In this document: in pieces, positions 1-6,334 of the stretch | Layout of the letters: each line of letters starts with the position of its first letter | Position numbering within the stretch: position 1 is the first letter of the stretch | Origin: Armatimonadota bacterium | Lineage (GTDB): Bacteria > Armatimonadota > Zipacnadia > Zipacnadales > FEN-943 | Direction: 5' to 3' | Length of the DNA stretch: 6,460 nucleotides | NCBI GenBank assembly: GCA_029777735.1 | Contig: JAKORR010000034.1 | Coordinates: 1-6,460, forward strand | Translations under genes and position numbers: made by a program | The notes under the pieces: model-generated | The model's input: only the letters and a program-made list of their open reading frames with translations | What the model was told of the DNA's origin: nothing | The model's database searches: none

Positions 1-433
1 AAGGCTTCACAGTTCAGACACTCGTCCCGAAGCTCTCCAGGAAGCTCTCCACATAGGGGTTCTCCCACGGACTGCCAGGTGTGATGAAGATCGTTTCCCA
101 GCTCGTCCTTTCCAACCAACTCCGCACCGCCTGCGGGATGAACTCCGGCCCCTTGTCACTACGAAGGTGTTCAGGCATCCCACGGGGCAAGGCTAGCCAC
201 CGGGGCGTTGAGACTACTTGCTCGCCGCTGATGCTGAGCGCTACCCGGATAGCCAGGCACTCCCGCGTATACTCGTCCACCACACTCAGCAGTCGCAGTC
301 GCTTGCCTCGCTCCGTGCGGACTTCGCCAGATCATAAGTCCACACGTGATCTGGGTGCGTCGCCCCCTGCCCAACCTCTCCTCTGGGGCTGCGGAAAGGA
401 TTTCTAGTGTGGTGGCGAGGAACACGAAGCCCA
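1..433 (-). pseudogene. IS3-family transposase (OrfB/integrase core) remnant, frameshifted and cut by the window edge
   Basis: On the minus strand the frames read as an IS3-type DDE integrase core. The first block is 'ATHPDHVWTYDL' (about 364-329, first catalytic Asp). Then comes 'EVRTERGKRLRLLSVVDEY', then 'MPEHLRSDKGPEF' (second Asp), then 'GSPWENPYVESF' (catalytic Glu). The motif order and spacing match the family. The gene is broken. Near 327-331 one base appears to be missing, so WTYD and EVRTERG lie in different frames. Near 36-44 another base is missing: the open frame ends in FLESFGTSV and a stop, while the expected continuation RDECLNCEAF is in the next frame and runs off the left edge. 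Possible N-terminal traces ('GLRVPR', about 433-416) lie further upstream, with doubtful alignment between. The N-terminal OrfA/HTH part is absent and no terminal inverted repeat was found. The usual RSDNGPEF has Lys for Asn. The longest intact piece is 14-283. The frameshifts could be real decay or sequencing error. Confidence 0.85.
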
Positions 434-574
434 TACGGCCGGTCCCACTGCAAAGGAGCCTGCAGCCGCGCATCGTTTATTCAATTTATGGGTTTCTGTG
501 TGACCGAGTTCCTGCCTACTGTCAATTTCGCTTCCGGATACATGCGTGCTAAACCAGGGGACGAGTTTGTGGAA

Positions 575-594
575 TACAAGCCTGGGGGCTTGTA
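575..594. repeat. Perfect 8-bp stem, 4-nt loop hairpin
   Basis: TACAAGCC and GGCTTGTA are exact reverse complements separated by TGGG. No T-run follows on either strand, so a canonical intrinsic terminator is unlikely. It lies between the transposase remnant and the HTH-GGDEF gene and touches the possible -35 region, so it could be an operator, an attenuating structure, or a leftover element end. Confidence 0.5.
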
Positions 595-618
595 GATGAC
601 CATGTAGCACTGTATGAT
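590..618 (+). promoter_or_regulatory. Possible sigma-70-type promoter for the HTH-GGDEF gene
   Basis: The -10 candidate TATGAT (613-618) matches five of six consensus bases. It lies 17 nt after TTGTAG (590-595), a poor -35 that keeps only the TTG. It would give a leader of about 105 nt. TATAAC at 677-682 is an alternative -10 with no good -35; if used, it would start transcription near the TTG at 686 and favour the ATG starts at 731 or 737. This is consensus matching only. Confidence 0.25.
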
Positions 619-736
619 ATGACATGTTATGGGACTCGAAGGCTCTTCCAACCGTCGTAGCCTCTGATGATAGTCTTATAACGTCTTGCCCGGTCGTGGG
701 CTCCGGTCTTATTATTGCCACCAGCAGGCGATGCGC

Positions 737-2200
737 ATGACTAGGCCCCTCGGCCATGACTGGTTGACCGTCGAGGAGGCGGCCAAGATCCTCGGCATCT
801 CCAGGAGCACTCTCTACCGCTGGCGTGACCAGGGACGCCTTCGCTTCTACCACTTCGGCCCCCGCACCGTACGTCTTCGCGCCGACGACCTTCTCGCGCT
901 CGGCCAGCGACCCTTGCCCGCCACGACGGACGCCTCCACAACCTCTGCCTCTACCTCGCCCGACGCCAGCTCAATACCGGCCACGGCCGGCTTTGGCCTA
1001 CCCCAGGGAGGCTTCGTCTCAGCCCTAGCCGATGAACTGCGCAACGCGGTCACTTGGAAGCAGCTTTTGCAGACAGCGCTCGAGGGTCTTCACGCCACCC
1101 TCGCGCCATCGGCTGTGGCCTTTGGCGGAAGACACCTACCCGGCTCCTGGAGAGACCCAGACTCATTGCCCGCAGCGACCTCCCACACTGAGGAGCGGCC
1201 CTTCCGCCTTCTGGCCCTCCCGCGAAACTGGCTCGGCGCCGCGTCCTCGAAGGCCGTCCCGGGGGGGCTTCAGGCCGAGGTGGTCACAGGGCCCTATGTT
1301 GCCGCATTAGTCGCTCGCGTCGGGGCAGCCCTGGGGGACAGGCGGCATGAAGGCGCGCCCGGGGAGGAGATTCGCGCCACGCAGGCCCCCCACCCCTCCC
1401 AGGCCTCGGACGTGGACTGGACAATCGTCGCTCTTCCCGTGGACCTGCCGCAGGAGCTAAAGCATGAGCCGCCGCGCCTCCTCGTCGATGTCCCGCTCTG
1501 TTGGAACAGGACGGCTGCGGACCCAAAGCCCTCCTCCGACGGACTGCTCATCCTTGCTGACCCCAAGGCCGATCTGTGGCTACGTCATGGCCAGCAGGTG
1601 CTCGCTCTCTGGTCGCTGCTGTTAGAACAAGCCGCTGACAACATCGCCCGTGCCAGCCATTACGAGACCCTTGCCCTCACCGATCACCTCACTGGTCTGC
1701 GCAATCGGCGCGCCTTCGAGTATATGCTCGAGCGCGAGATCGAACGCACTCGTCGCTATGGGCGTCCCATGTCGCTCATGCTTGTCGACCTGGACGGCTT
1801 CAAGTGCATCAACGACTGCTATGGTCACCCGGTCGGCGATCAAGCCCTTCAGTGGGTGGGCAAAGGGCTACGGTCCAACGTGCGAGAAGCCGACGTGGTG
1901 GCACGCGTAGGCGGCGATGAGTTCGCCATCATCTGTCCAGAGACCGACAGCCGTGGCGCCGAGACGCTGGGGAGACGCCTCCTAGGCTCTGGGCCCAGAC
2001 TCAGTGTCACCGGCCCGACACGCCTCTCCCTCAGCATCGGCATCGCGGAGGCTAGCGGCGATAGTCTTACTGTCTCCGAACTGTATCGGCGGGCTGACCT
2101 TGCCCTCTACGCAGCCAAAGACGCCGGTGGTGGGAGACTCTGCGTCTACTCCGCGGAACTAGAAACTGACGCGGCCCAGATTGGCCAGGAGACACGATAA
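737..2200 (+). CDS. Diguanylate cyclase with N-terminal MerR/excisionase-type helix-turn-helix and GAF-like region (HTH-GGDEF)
   Basis: A predicted enzyme that makes cyclic di-GMP from two GTP, fused to a DNA-binding head. Residues 9-55 form an HTH of the MerR/excisionase (HTH_17) type ('LTVEEAAKILGISRSTLYRW', then a Phe/Arg-rich wing). Residues 59-90 are a Pro/Ala/Ser/Thr linker. Residues 91-308 look like a diverged GAF sensor by position, ending in a helix (LLLEQAADNIARAS) typical of GAF-GGDEF joints. Residues 309-480 are the GGDEF domain: TDHLTGLRNRR, the metal-binding D351 in DLDGFK, N359-D360, and an intact active loop GGDEF at 392-396. The inhibitory I-site R383-E-A-D386 sits exactly five residues before it, so product feedback is expected. 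No membrane segment is seen, so it is probably cytosolic. I chose ATG 737 because an AGCAGG-like site lies 8 nt upstream. ATG 731 and TTG 686 are also in frame; TTG 686 gives 504 aa. The gene stands alone. It could be a transcription factor gated by its own product, but that is inference. Confidence 0.9.
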   Translation: MTRPLGHDWLTVEEAAKILGISRSTLYRWRDQGRLRFYHFGPRTVRLRADDLLALGQRPLPATTDASTTSASTSPDASSIPATAGFGLPQGGFVSALADELRNAVTWKQLLQTALEGLHATLAPSAVAFGGRHLPGSWRDPDSLPAATSHTEERPFRLLALPRNWLGAASSKAVPGGLQAEVVTGPYVAALVARVGAALGDRRHEGAPGEEIRATQAPHPSQASDVDWTIVALPVDLPQELKHEPPRLLVDVPLCWNRTAADPKPSSDGLLILADPKADLWLRHGQQVLALWSLLLEQAADNIARASHYETLALTDHLTGLRNRRAFEYMLEREIERTRRYGRPMSLMLVDLDGFKCINDCYGHPVGDQALQWVGKGLRSNVREADVVARVGGDEFAIICPETDSRGAETLGRRLLGSGPRLSVTGPTRLSLSIGIAEASGDSLTVSELYRRADLALYAAKDAGGGRLCVYSAELETDAAQIGQETR

Positions 2201-2490
2201 TCTACTTCACCTTGGACCCTTTAGAGTGAAAAGGTTACGGCTTTTCTGGTGCTGTGAGGGGCTCTGGGCAGGCCCCGTCTGCCCTCTGCCCACACAGTGT
2301 CCTTCCCTTGCCTGAGCTGACTAGCGAACTCCGCCAGCTTAGGGTATAGGAGAATCCGGCGAACTGTGGTGTCACTAAGCGTTGTGCTCCTCCCCCACCC
2401 CTCGATCACGGTCCATGACTACGATAAAACGGACCACAGCGAGGCCGACTGCAATAGAACCGCCCTCGTTCCGCGCGGTGAGACACCTGT

Positions 2491-2550
2491 CTTGTAGGCC
2501 GGGGAAGCGACTTTGCAGGAGGGACTCACGGCAGCACTGGTGCCTACAAG
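2491..2550. repeat. 60-bp unit bounded by perfect 9-bp inverted repeats
   Basis: CTTGTAGGC (2491-2499) is the exact reverse complement of GCCTACAAG (2542-2550), enclosing 42 nt. The unit lies 4 nt from the 15-bp hairpin at 2555-2586, making two structured elements back to back after hsp20. It could be a repetitive extragenic palindrome, a tiny non-autonomous element, or a structured 3' end of the hsp20 transcript. Only one copy is in the window, so repetitiveness is not shown. Confidence 0.5.
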
Positions 2551-2554
2551 CAGA

Positions 2555-2586
2555 CTGCGCGGTCCTCGACCTCGAGGACCGCGCAG
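2555..2586 (-). terminator. Probable hsp20 terminator: perfect 15-bp inverted repeat
   Basis: CTGCGCGGTCCTCGA (2555-2569) and TCGAGGACCGCGCAG (2572-2586) are exact reverse complements with only CC between them. In RNA the inner pairs would open to give a stem of about 14 bp and a tetraloop. It begins 27 nt past the hsp20 stop. On the minus strand it is followed by TCTGCTTGT, a weak U-rich tail; on the plus strand no T-run follows. Position and strength favour transcription termination for hsp20, possibly in both directions. Confidence 0.6.
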
Positions 2587-2613
2587 CCGCAGCGTCTCAG
2601 CCTAGGCTTAGGC

Positions 2614-3096
2614 TTATTCGATGGTTACCTTCTTGGCCTCGGGAGCCTTGGCCTCCTCCGCCAGCGGCACCGTGATGGTGAGCACGCCTTGGTCAAGCTT
2701 GGCTACCGCCTCTTCATGCTTCACTGGCAGAGGCCACTCCACATACCGCTCGAAAGCCCCATAGACAAACTCCGAAGCGTACACTCCCCCCTCGGGGCTT
2801 TCACTCTCCTTTGTGTACTTGCGCTCTCCTCGTACCGTAAGGCCCTCGGCAGTCGTCTCTATCTCGATTCCTTCCCTGGATACGCCCGGAATCTCCAGCT
2901 TTACCTCCAGGGAGTCATCAGTCTGACGCATCTCGGCGCGGGGTAGCCACACGCCCGTAGTGCCCCGCAACCGCGGCCTCGGCGCTAGTACTCCCGTCAA
3001 AGAATCCTCCACTCGCCGCATCATGCGATCCATCTCAGACAACAGATCCATCGGCGCAAGTCCTGTAGGCGCAAAGGGCACAAGAGACCTTCTCAT
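2614..3096 (-). CDS. hsp20: Small heat-shock protein, Hsp20/alpha-crystallin family
   Basis: A 160-residue ATP-independent holdase chaperone that would bind unfolding proteins in the cytosol as large oligomers. The N-terminal arm (1-48) contains the typical amphipathic stretch MDLLSEMDRMMRRVEDSL. The alpha-crystallin domain covers about 50-145: LPRAEMRQTDDSLEVKLEIP, GVSREGIEIE, GLTVRGERK, the charged loop with FVYGAFERYVEWPLP, and the signature LDQGVLTITVP (134-144). The C-terminal tail ends KKVTIE, where V-T-I (157-159) is the I/V-x-I/V anchor that docks neighbouring subunits. Length and domain order are normal for the family. The start is the ATG at 3096, because AGGAGGG lies 8 nt upstream; the in-frame GTG at 3105 overlaps that site and is unlikely. 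It appears monocistronic, with its own promoter candidate and terminator. No CIRCE-type operator was seen. Confidence 0.96.
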   Translation of the reverse strand: MRRSLVPFAPTGLAPMDLLSEMDRMMRRVEDSLTGVLAPRPRLRGTTGVWLPRAEMRQTDDSLEVKLEIPGVSREGIEIETTAEGLTVRGERKYTKESESPEGGVYASEFVYGAFERYVEWPLPVKHEEAVAKLDQGVLTITVPLAEEAKAPEAKKVTIE

Positions 3097-3104
3097 CGCT
3101 ATCA

Positions 3105-3111
3105 CCCTCCT
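3105..3111 (-). promoter_or_regulatory. Strong ribosome binding site of hsp20
   Basis: On the minus strand this reads AGGAGGG, 8 nt before ATG 3096. It decides the start: the upstream in-frame GTG at 3105 would begin inside the site itself. Confidence 0.8.
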
Positions 3112-3175
3112 CGTCTATAGAACCTAGGTATTGGCACCTTTAGCTGCCGGCCACCACCGGGGTTTTCCGAGGGCT

Positions 3176-3202
3176 TTTATACCCAATATTGCGTCCTCTC
3201 AA
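3176..3202 (-). promoter_or_regulatory. Possible hsp20 promoter
   Basis: On the minus strand TTGAGA (3202-3197) is followed after 15 nt by TATAAA (3181-3176), good hexamers with a slightly short spacer. Transcription would start near 3168, giving a leader of about 70 nt. It does not match the classic heat-shock sigma pattern. The leader contains a short CCGG...CCGG inverted repeat near 3148-3161. Consensus match only. Confidence 0.35.
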
Positions 3203-3313
3203 ACCTGCTTTTTACCTCTCCCTGGTTCCATGACCGCGAACCATGCCCCTTGCAGGCCGTCGTGGCACAGAGCCAGCGTAGTATTGCAGCCTCGGGGTGA
3301 CAGAGAGAGGAAT

Positions 3314-3638
3314 TTACAGCAACCATAGGAACTGAGACGCGAGGAAGTTAGGGTCGCAGTCGTTGGCCAGCCACTTGGCCGGGAAGATACCAAGCTGCTG
3401 GTGGGTTCAGGCGTTCGGATAGGCTTCGAAGTAAAGCCGGGCCATGCCTGCGCCGACCCAAGCGTAGGCTGTGGGCATGATGGTGCACAGTGGGCTGGCA
3501 CCTTCAGGCCTCTGGTCCTCCCACCAAATACCGCCTATTCACGCCCTTCTCAAAGTCGCCGATCAACCGCACCTCCGCCGTGAGGGCAAGCACTGCGGGC
3601 AGAAGGAGCACAAGCAGAAACACGCATCTCATAATCAT
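3314..3638 (-). pseudogene. Decayed gene for a small secreted protein (signal peptide, frameshift, in-frame TGA)
   Basis: The first frame starts at ATG 3638 (or ATG 3632) behind an AGGA-containing stretch and encodes a convincing signal peptide: 'MRCVFLLVLLLPAVLALTAE', with Arg, a hydrophobic core and a small-residue cleavage zone. It continues EVRLIGDFEKGVNRR and then stops at TGA 3504-3506. The next frame picks up directly (WWEDQRPEGASPLCTIMP, then AWVGAGMARLYFEAYPNA), meets TGA at 3407-3409, and continues in the same frame as 'QQLGIFPAKWLANDCDPNF' to TAA 3314-3316. So there is one frameshift near 3535-3550 plus one nonsense codon. The opening DFEKG resembles the 'DFE.G' start of carbohydrate-binding-like domains in secreted proteins of environmental bacteria, but I do not recognise the family. 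Total coding potential is about 108 codons, perhaps itself a truncated remnant. Sequencing error cannot be excluded. Confidence 0.55.
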
Positions 3639-3719
3639 AAGTTCCTATTCCTGGACGTGGCCTCGGAAGCAACTACGGGAGTCTTCCCGCGACTGACCGC
3701 CGACATCTTCCAGAAAGGG

Positions 3720-3737
3720 CCTCGCCGGTCGGTGAGG
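3720..3737. promoter_or_regulatory. Palindrome-like site, possible operator upstream of the operon
   Basis: CCTCGCCGGTCGGTGAGG is a near-perfect dyad, CCTC-CCG/CGG-GAGG with mismatched fifth positions. It lies about 100 nt before the aminotransferase start. Its size and symmetry suit a dimeric regulator, but no regulator gene is in the window and chance dyads of this kind are common in GC-rich DNA. Confidence 0.2.
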
Positions 3738-3804
3738 AATTGGCGGACAGGTAACCAGCCAGGGGTGGAAAAATCCGCTCGCGCCGGCAAGCTGCGCTGG
3801 TGTG

Positions 3805-3827
3805 TAGGCCTAGCAGTTAGTTACTGC
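3805..3827. promoter_or_regulatory. Adjoining palindrome and 5-bp hairpin just before the aminotransferase ribosome binding site
   Basis: TAGGCCTA (3805-3812) is self-complementary and is followed directly by GCAGT-TAGTT-ACTGC (3813-3827). It ends two bases before the AAGGA site at 3830-3834. The position suggests an operator or a small leader structure acting on the operon. The short stems make chance a real alternative. Confidence 0.25.
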
Positions 3828-3838
3828 GCAAGGAAGCG

Positions 3839-5275
3839 ATGGTCTTGCAGTCACGTTCTGATCAGTTTGCCCCTCTATCCTTCGCGAGCCTCATGGCCGA
3901 CGTGTCGGGCGACATGGGACATGCCCTGGCGCAGGCGAAGGCCTTTCTGGAAGCGTCGTCGAGCTGCGACTTACTGGCCGCTGTTGGGCAAGAGCTGAGC
4001 GACTTGCCTGAAGCCCGGTTCCCCGACAAGCGCTGGTTCCAGCGGTCCTACGGTCGTTCGGTGACTGATGCGCCTGAGGATTTTATGGTAGGGCGTGGCC
4101 TGTTTTACCTCACAGAACAGCGCCGTCTGTTCCTCGACTGCACGGCCGGGCACTATCAGATGACCTGGGGCTATGACCACCCGGAGCTGCGCGCCCTGCT
4201 GCTGGACGGCATCGCGCGGGGCATCGTATGGGACAACCACAGTAACATCCCGGCTGCGCCCGTGAAGCGACTGGCGGCTAAGCTCATTGAGCTGGCGAAT
4301 CCCGGAGCTGACCTGGACCTGCTGCAGAGCGACGGACGACGCCTCAACACCGTGCTCCTGGGTATCGCGACGGGCACGGTAGCCTGCGGCGCAGCGCTGA
4401 AGATCATGCTGGGCATATACCGACGACGCAAGCGGGGCGCAGGGCCTCCTGTCTTCGTCATCCTGGATGGTAACTACCACGGAACTGACGTGCTAGCCCA
4501 GCGTCTCCGCGGCATGTGGTCCGAGTACTTCGCGAATCTCGAAGTCTCGACAGTGCAGCCCAATGCTCCAGAGGAGCTGGAGACAACCTTTGCCCGGTTC
4601 GGAGAGCGCGTGGCAGGGTTCATGGCGGAGCCTATCATGATGAACCGCGAGGCCCTGTCGGTGGAGCCCGAGTACCTGCAGCTTGCGCGCCGGCTATGCG
4701 ACGAGACAGGCGCCCTGATGGCTGTGGACGAGATACAGACTGGTTTCTGGTTCCCAGAAGTCATGCAGTGGCGACGGTTGGATTTCGAGCCGGATCTGGT
4801 GGTACTGGGCAAGGGCATGACTTCGGGCCTTCACCCTCTCTCAGCCCTGCTTTACCGCGGCGAGCTGGATCACTTGGAGCAATATGACGCCATCAGTACC
4901 AACGGCAACGCGGCGCTGGCCGCCTACCTAGCGCTGGGCTGCATTGCGTTGATCGAGCACAATGCGGCGCACATCGAGGAGATGGGCCGCTACTACCACG
5001 AGCAGCTTTGGGCACTGGCAGCGGAGTTCCCCGACCTGCTCGTCGAGGCGCGCGGCGAAGGGTATCTCTCGGGTCTGAAGTTTGCGCGAGTAGAGGATGC
5101 CTTGGGCTTTCACAAAGCTGCCCTAGCGCGCGGTCTGTGGCTACGAGTGCACGCCTACCATCCCGGCCACAGCACGGTGCTTAGTAAGTTCGCCTTGGTA
5201 CTGGACCGCGAAACTGCCGACTTCGCCGTGGGCGCGATGCGCGAGATTCTGCGGGTGCGGCCCTGGCGCCAGTAG
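3839..5275 (+). CDS. Class III (fold type I) PLP-dependent aminotransferase
   Basis: Predicted transaminase (or aminomutase) of 478 residues, first gene of the catabolic cluster. An N-terminal helical extension (about 1-80) precedes the cofactor domain. Visible elements in order: GHYQMTWGYDHPEL (the 'G...lGH.hP' region), the phosphate-cup turn TGTVACGAALK (178-188), GNYHG (211-215), the pyridine-binding D297 in VDEIQTGF, the Schiff-base lysine K325 in LGKGMTSG, and STNGNAALAAYLAL as the partner-subunit phosphate loop. All catalytic elements are present. The turn at 178-188 departs from the common GTEA.EAALK: the two Glu are Val and Gly. The start ATG 3839 has AAGGA four bases upstream. The adjacent amidohydrolase and FGGY kinase suggest an amino-sugar, amino-cyclitol or related substrate rather than ornithine or GABA. 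That, and aminotransferase versus mutase activity, is inference. Confidence 0.92.
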   Translation: MVLQSRSDQFAPLSFASLMADVSGDMGHALAQAKAFLEASSSCDLLAAVGQELSDLPEARFPDKRWFQRSYGRSVTDAPEDFMVGRGLFYLTEQRRLFLDCTAGHYQMTWGYDHPELRALLLDGIARGIVWDNHSNIPAAPVKRLAAKLIELANPGADLDLLQSDGRRLNTVLLGIATGTVACGAALKIMLGIYRRRKRGAGPPVFVILDGNYHGTDVLAQRLRGMWSEYFANLEVSTVQPNAPEELETTFARFGERVAGFMAEPIMMNREALSVEPEYLQLARRLCDETGALMAVDEIQTGFWFPEVMQWRRLDFEPDLVVLGKGMTSGLHPLSALLYRGELDHLEQYDAISTNGNAALAAYLALGCIALIEHNAAHIEEMGRYYHEQLWALAAEFPDLLVEARGEGYLSGLKFARVEDALGFHKAALARGLWLRVHAYHPGHSTVLSKFALVLDRETADFAVGAMREILRVRPWRQ

Positions 5276-5289
5276 CGAGTGACCTTACG

Positions 5290-6333
5290 ATGGCTCATCC
5301 CTACTTCGAGCTGCGCGATGTTGACCGCCGGTTCTGGGAGGAACGCTTGGAATCTTATCTGCCACCACGGCTGTTCGATGCCCACCGACACGTGTGGCTG
5401 GCCGAGCATCTCGGCCCCTCCTGGCCAGGTCGAAAACGCACGGACTGGGCTTCCGAGGTCGCCGGCCCGGAGTCGTTGCAGCACGCTGCCTTGGGCTACT
5501 CGTTACTGTTCCCGGGGCGAGAGGTGTGCTATCTAGCCTTCGGTGCGCCCCACCGTGAATGTCGACTCGAGGAGAATAACGCATATCTGTCGCGCGGGCT
5601 GGAGGGCACAAGCTCAGCGGCCTTGGCGCTCACTGACCCGCAGTGGTCTGCCGAGCGCGTCGCCGAGGCACTACGTGCTCCGCGCATCATAGGCATCAAG
5701 CCCTACCAGGACCTACTGCCCAACTTTACCGGCGAGGACGTGAGCGTCTTCGACTTCTGCCCCCACGAGCATCTCGATGTGCTGAACGAACGGGGCGCGT
5801 GGCTGACCCTACACTTGCCGCGGCGAGAGCGCCTGGCCGCTCCGGAGAACATCACCGAGGTGCGCGAGATTCGCCGTCGCTACCCGCGGGTCATCCTGGT
5901 GATCGCGCACGTGGGTCGCTCCTACGCCGGTCGCTATGCCCGCGAGGGTCTGCCAGCGCTGGCCGAGGACGAGGGAATCTTTTTCGACACGTCTGCGTTG
6001 TTGAATCCGGCCGTATATGCGCTGGCGATGGACCGAATTGGGCCGCAGCGCCTACTATTTGGTTCGGATTTCCCGATTCTGTACATGCGCGGCCGACGTT
6101 GCTGGGAAGGCGACCGCTACATAAACCTCACCAGTGGTGACTATAGCTGGAACGTCAACCGCGAGCCGCCCGAGGTCGAGGCAACCTACACACTGTTCAT
6201 CTACGAGGCCCTCGCCGCGTGCGTCGACATGGCCCGTTGCCTGGGCTATGGCGAGGCGGAGCTTGAGGCAATGCTCCACGGCAACGCCCGTTGCCTGGTC
6301 GACCGCGTTCTGGCGGCCAAGGAGAGCTGGTAA
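5290..6333 (+). CDS. Amidohydrolase-2 family metal-dependent hydrolase (possible lactonase or decarboxylase)
   Basis: A 347-residue TIM-barrel enzyme of the amidohydrolase superfamily. Metal-site signatures are in the expected order: H32-R-H34 in FDAHRHVW at the end of strand 1, K137 in IIGIKPY, H175 in LTLHLPR, H207 in VIAHVGRSY, and D260 in LLFGSDFPI. The 28 residues before the HxH form a charged N-terminal lead (RDVDRRFWEERLESYLPP). No signal peptide is seen, so it is cytosolic. Known members of this family open lactones of sugar acids, decarboxylate or hydrate aromatic breakdown products, or hydrolyse amides; which applies here is open. It starts 14 nt after the aminotransferase stop with only a weak ribosome site, suggesting translational coupling. 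The kinase reading frame begins one base after its stop. Confidence 0.88.
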   Translation: MAHPYFELRDVDRRFWEERLESYLPPRLFDAHRHVWLAEHLGPSWPGRKRTDWASEVAGPESLQHAALGYSLLFPGREVCYLAFGAPHRECRLEENNAYLSRGLEGTSSAALALTDPQWSAERVAEALRAPRIIGIKPYQDLLPNFTGEDVSVFDFCPHEHLDVLNERGAWLTLHLPRRERLAAPENITEVREIRRRYPRVILVIAHVGRSYAGRYAREGLPALAEDEGIFFDTSALLNPAVYALAMDRIGPQRLLFGSDFPILYMRGRRCWEGDRYINLTSGDYSWNVNREPPEVEATYTLFIYEALAACVDMARCLGYGEAELEAMLHGNARCLVDRVLAAKESW

Positions 6334-6334
6334 G

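Larger units (their letters stand above)
434..736. other. Intergenic leader between the IS remnant and the diguanylate cyclase gene
   Basis: About 300 bases with no gene I can recognise. It is more AT-rich than its surroundings, especially 480-690. A 62-codon open frame on the plus strand (407-595, ending KPGDEFVEYKPGGL) has no visible ribosome binding site or recognisable family and overlaps the transposase remnant, so I do not call it. The stretch holds the hairpin at 575-594 and two -10-like boxes, TATGAT at 613-618 and TATAAC at 677-682. Either could drive the downstream gene. Confidence 0.5.
2201..2613. other. Convergent intergenic region between HTH-GGDEF and hsp20
   Basis: About 410 bases between two convergent genes. 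The right part holds the 60-bp inverted-repeat unit and the hsp20 terminator, listed separately. The left part has weak hairpins (GAAAAG/CTTTTC around 2228; GGGCAG/CTGCCC around 2268-2286) without T-runs, so the terminator of the GGDEF gene is not clear. Two minus-strand open frames exist. One is a GTG-started 62 codons at 2221-2409. The other ends at 2375 and contains a hydrophobic stretch (SIAVGLAVVRFIVVM). Neither has a ribosome binding site or recognisable family. Confidence 0.5.

Noticed and set aside
404..853. 149-codon minus-strand open frame
   Set aside because: It covers the leader and the HTH-coding part of the cyclase gene on the opposite strand, with no recognisable motif; typical of GC-rich antisense frames.
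2221..2409. 62-codon minus-strand open frame starting at GTG
   Set aside because: The segment STTLSDTTVRRIL faintly resembles a transposase HTH, but there is no ribosome binding site and no second supporting motif.
2382..2675. 97-codon plus-strand open frame
   Set aside because: It runs through the perfect hairpin and into the 3' end of hsp20 on the opposite strand; Arg/Ser/Pro-rich shadow sequence.
3106..3330. CIRCE-type or classic heat-shock promoter for hsp20
   Set aside because: No TTAGCACTC/GAGTGCTAA pair and no good heat-shock sigma hexamers were found; only a generic -35/-10 pair is visible.
3407..3409. Reassignment of TGA to an amino acid
   Set aside because: The in-frame TGA in the secreted-protein remnant, and the fact that the three complete genes and this remnant end in TAA or TAG, hint at recoding. 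But the same gene also has a frameshift, and four stops are too few to judge. Decay or sequencing error is simpler.
3471..3998. 175-codon plus-strand open frame overlapping the aminotransferase start
   Set aside because: It opposes the secreted-protein remnant, overlaps 160 bases of a well-supported gene in another frame, and its translation has no protein-like features.
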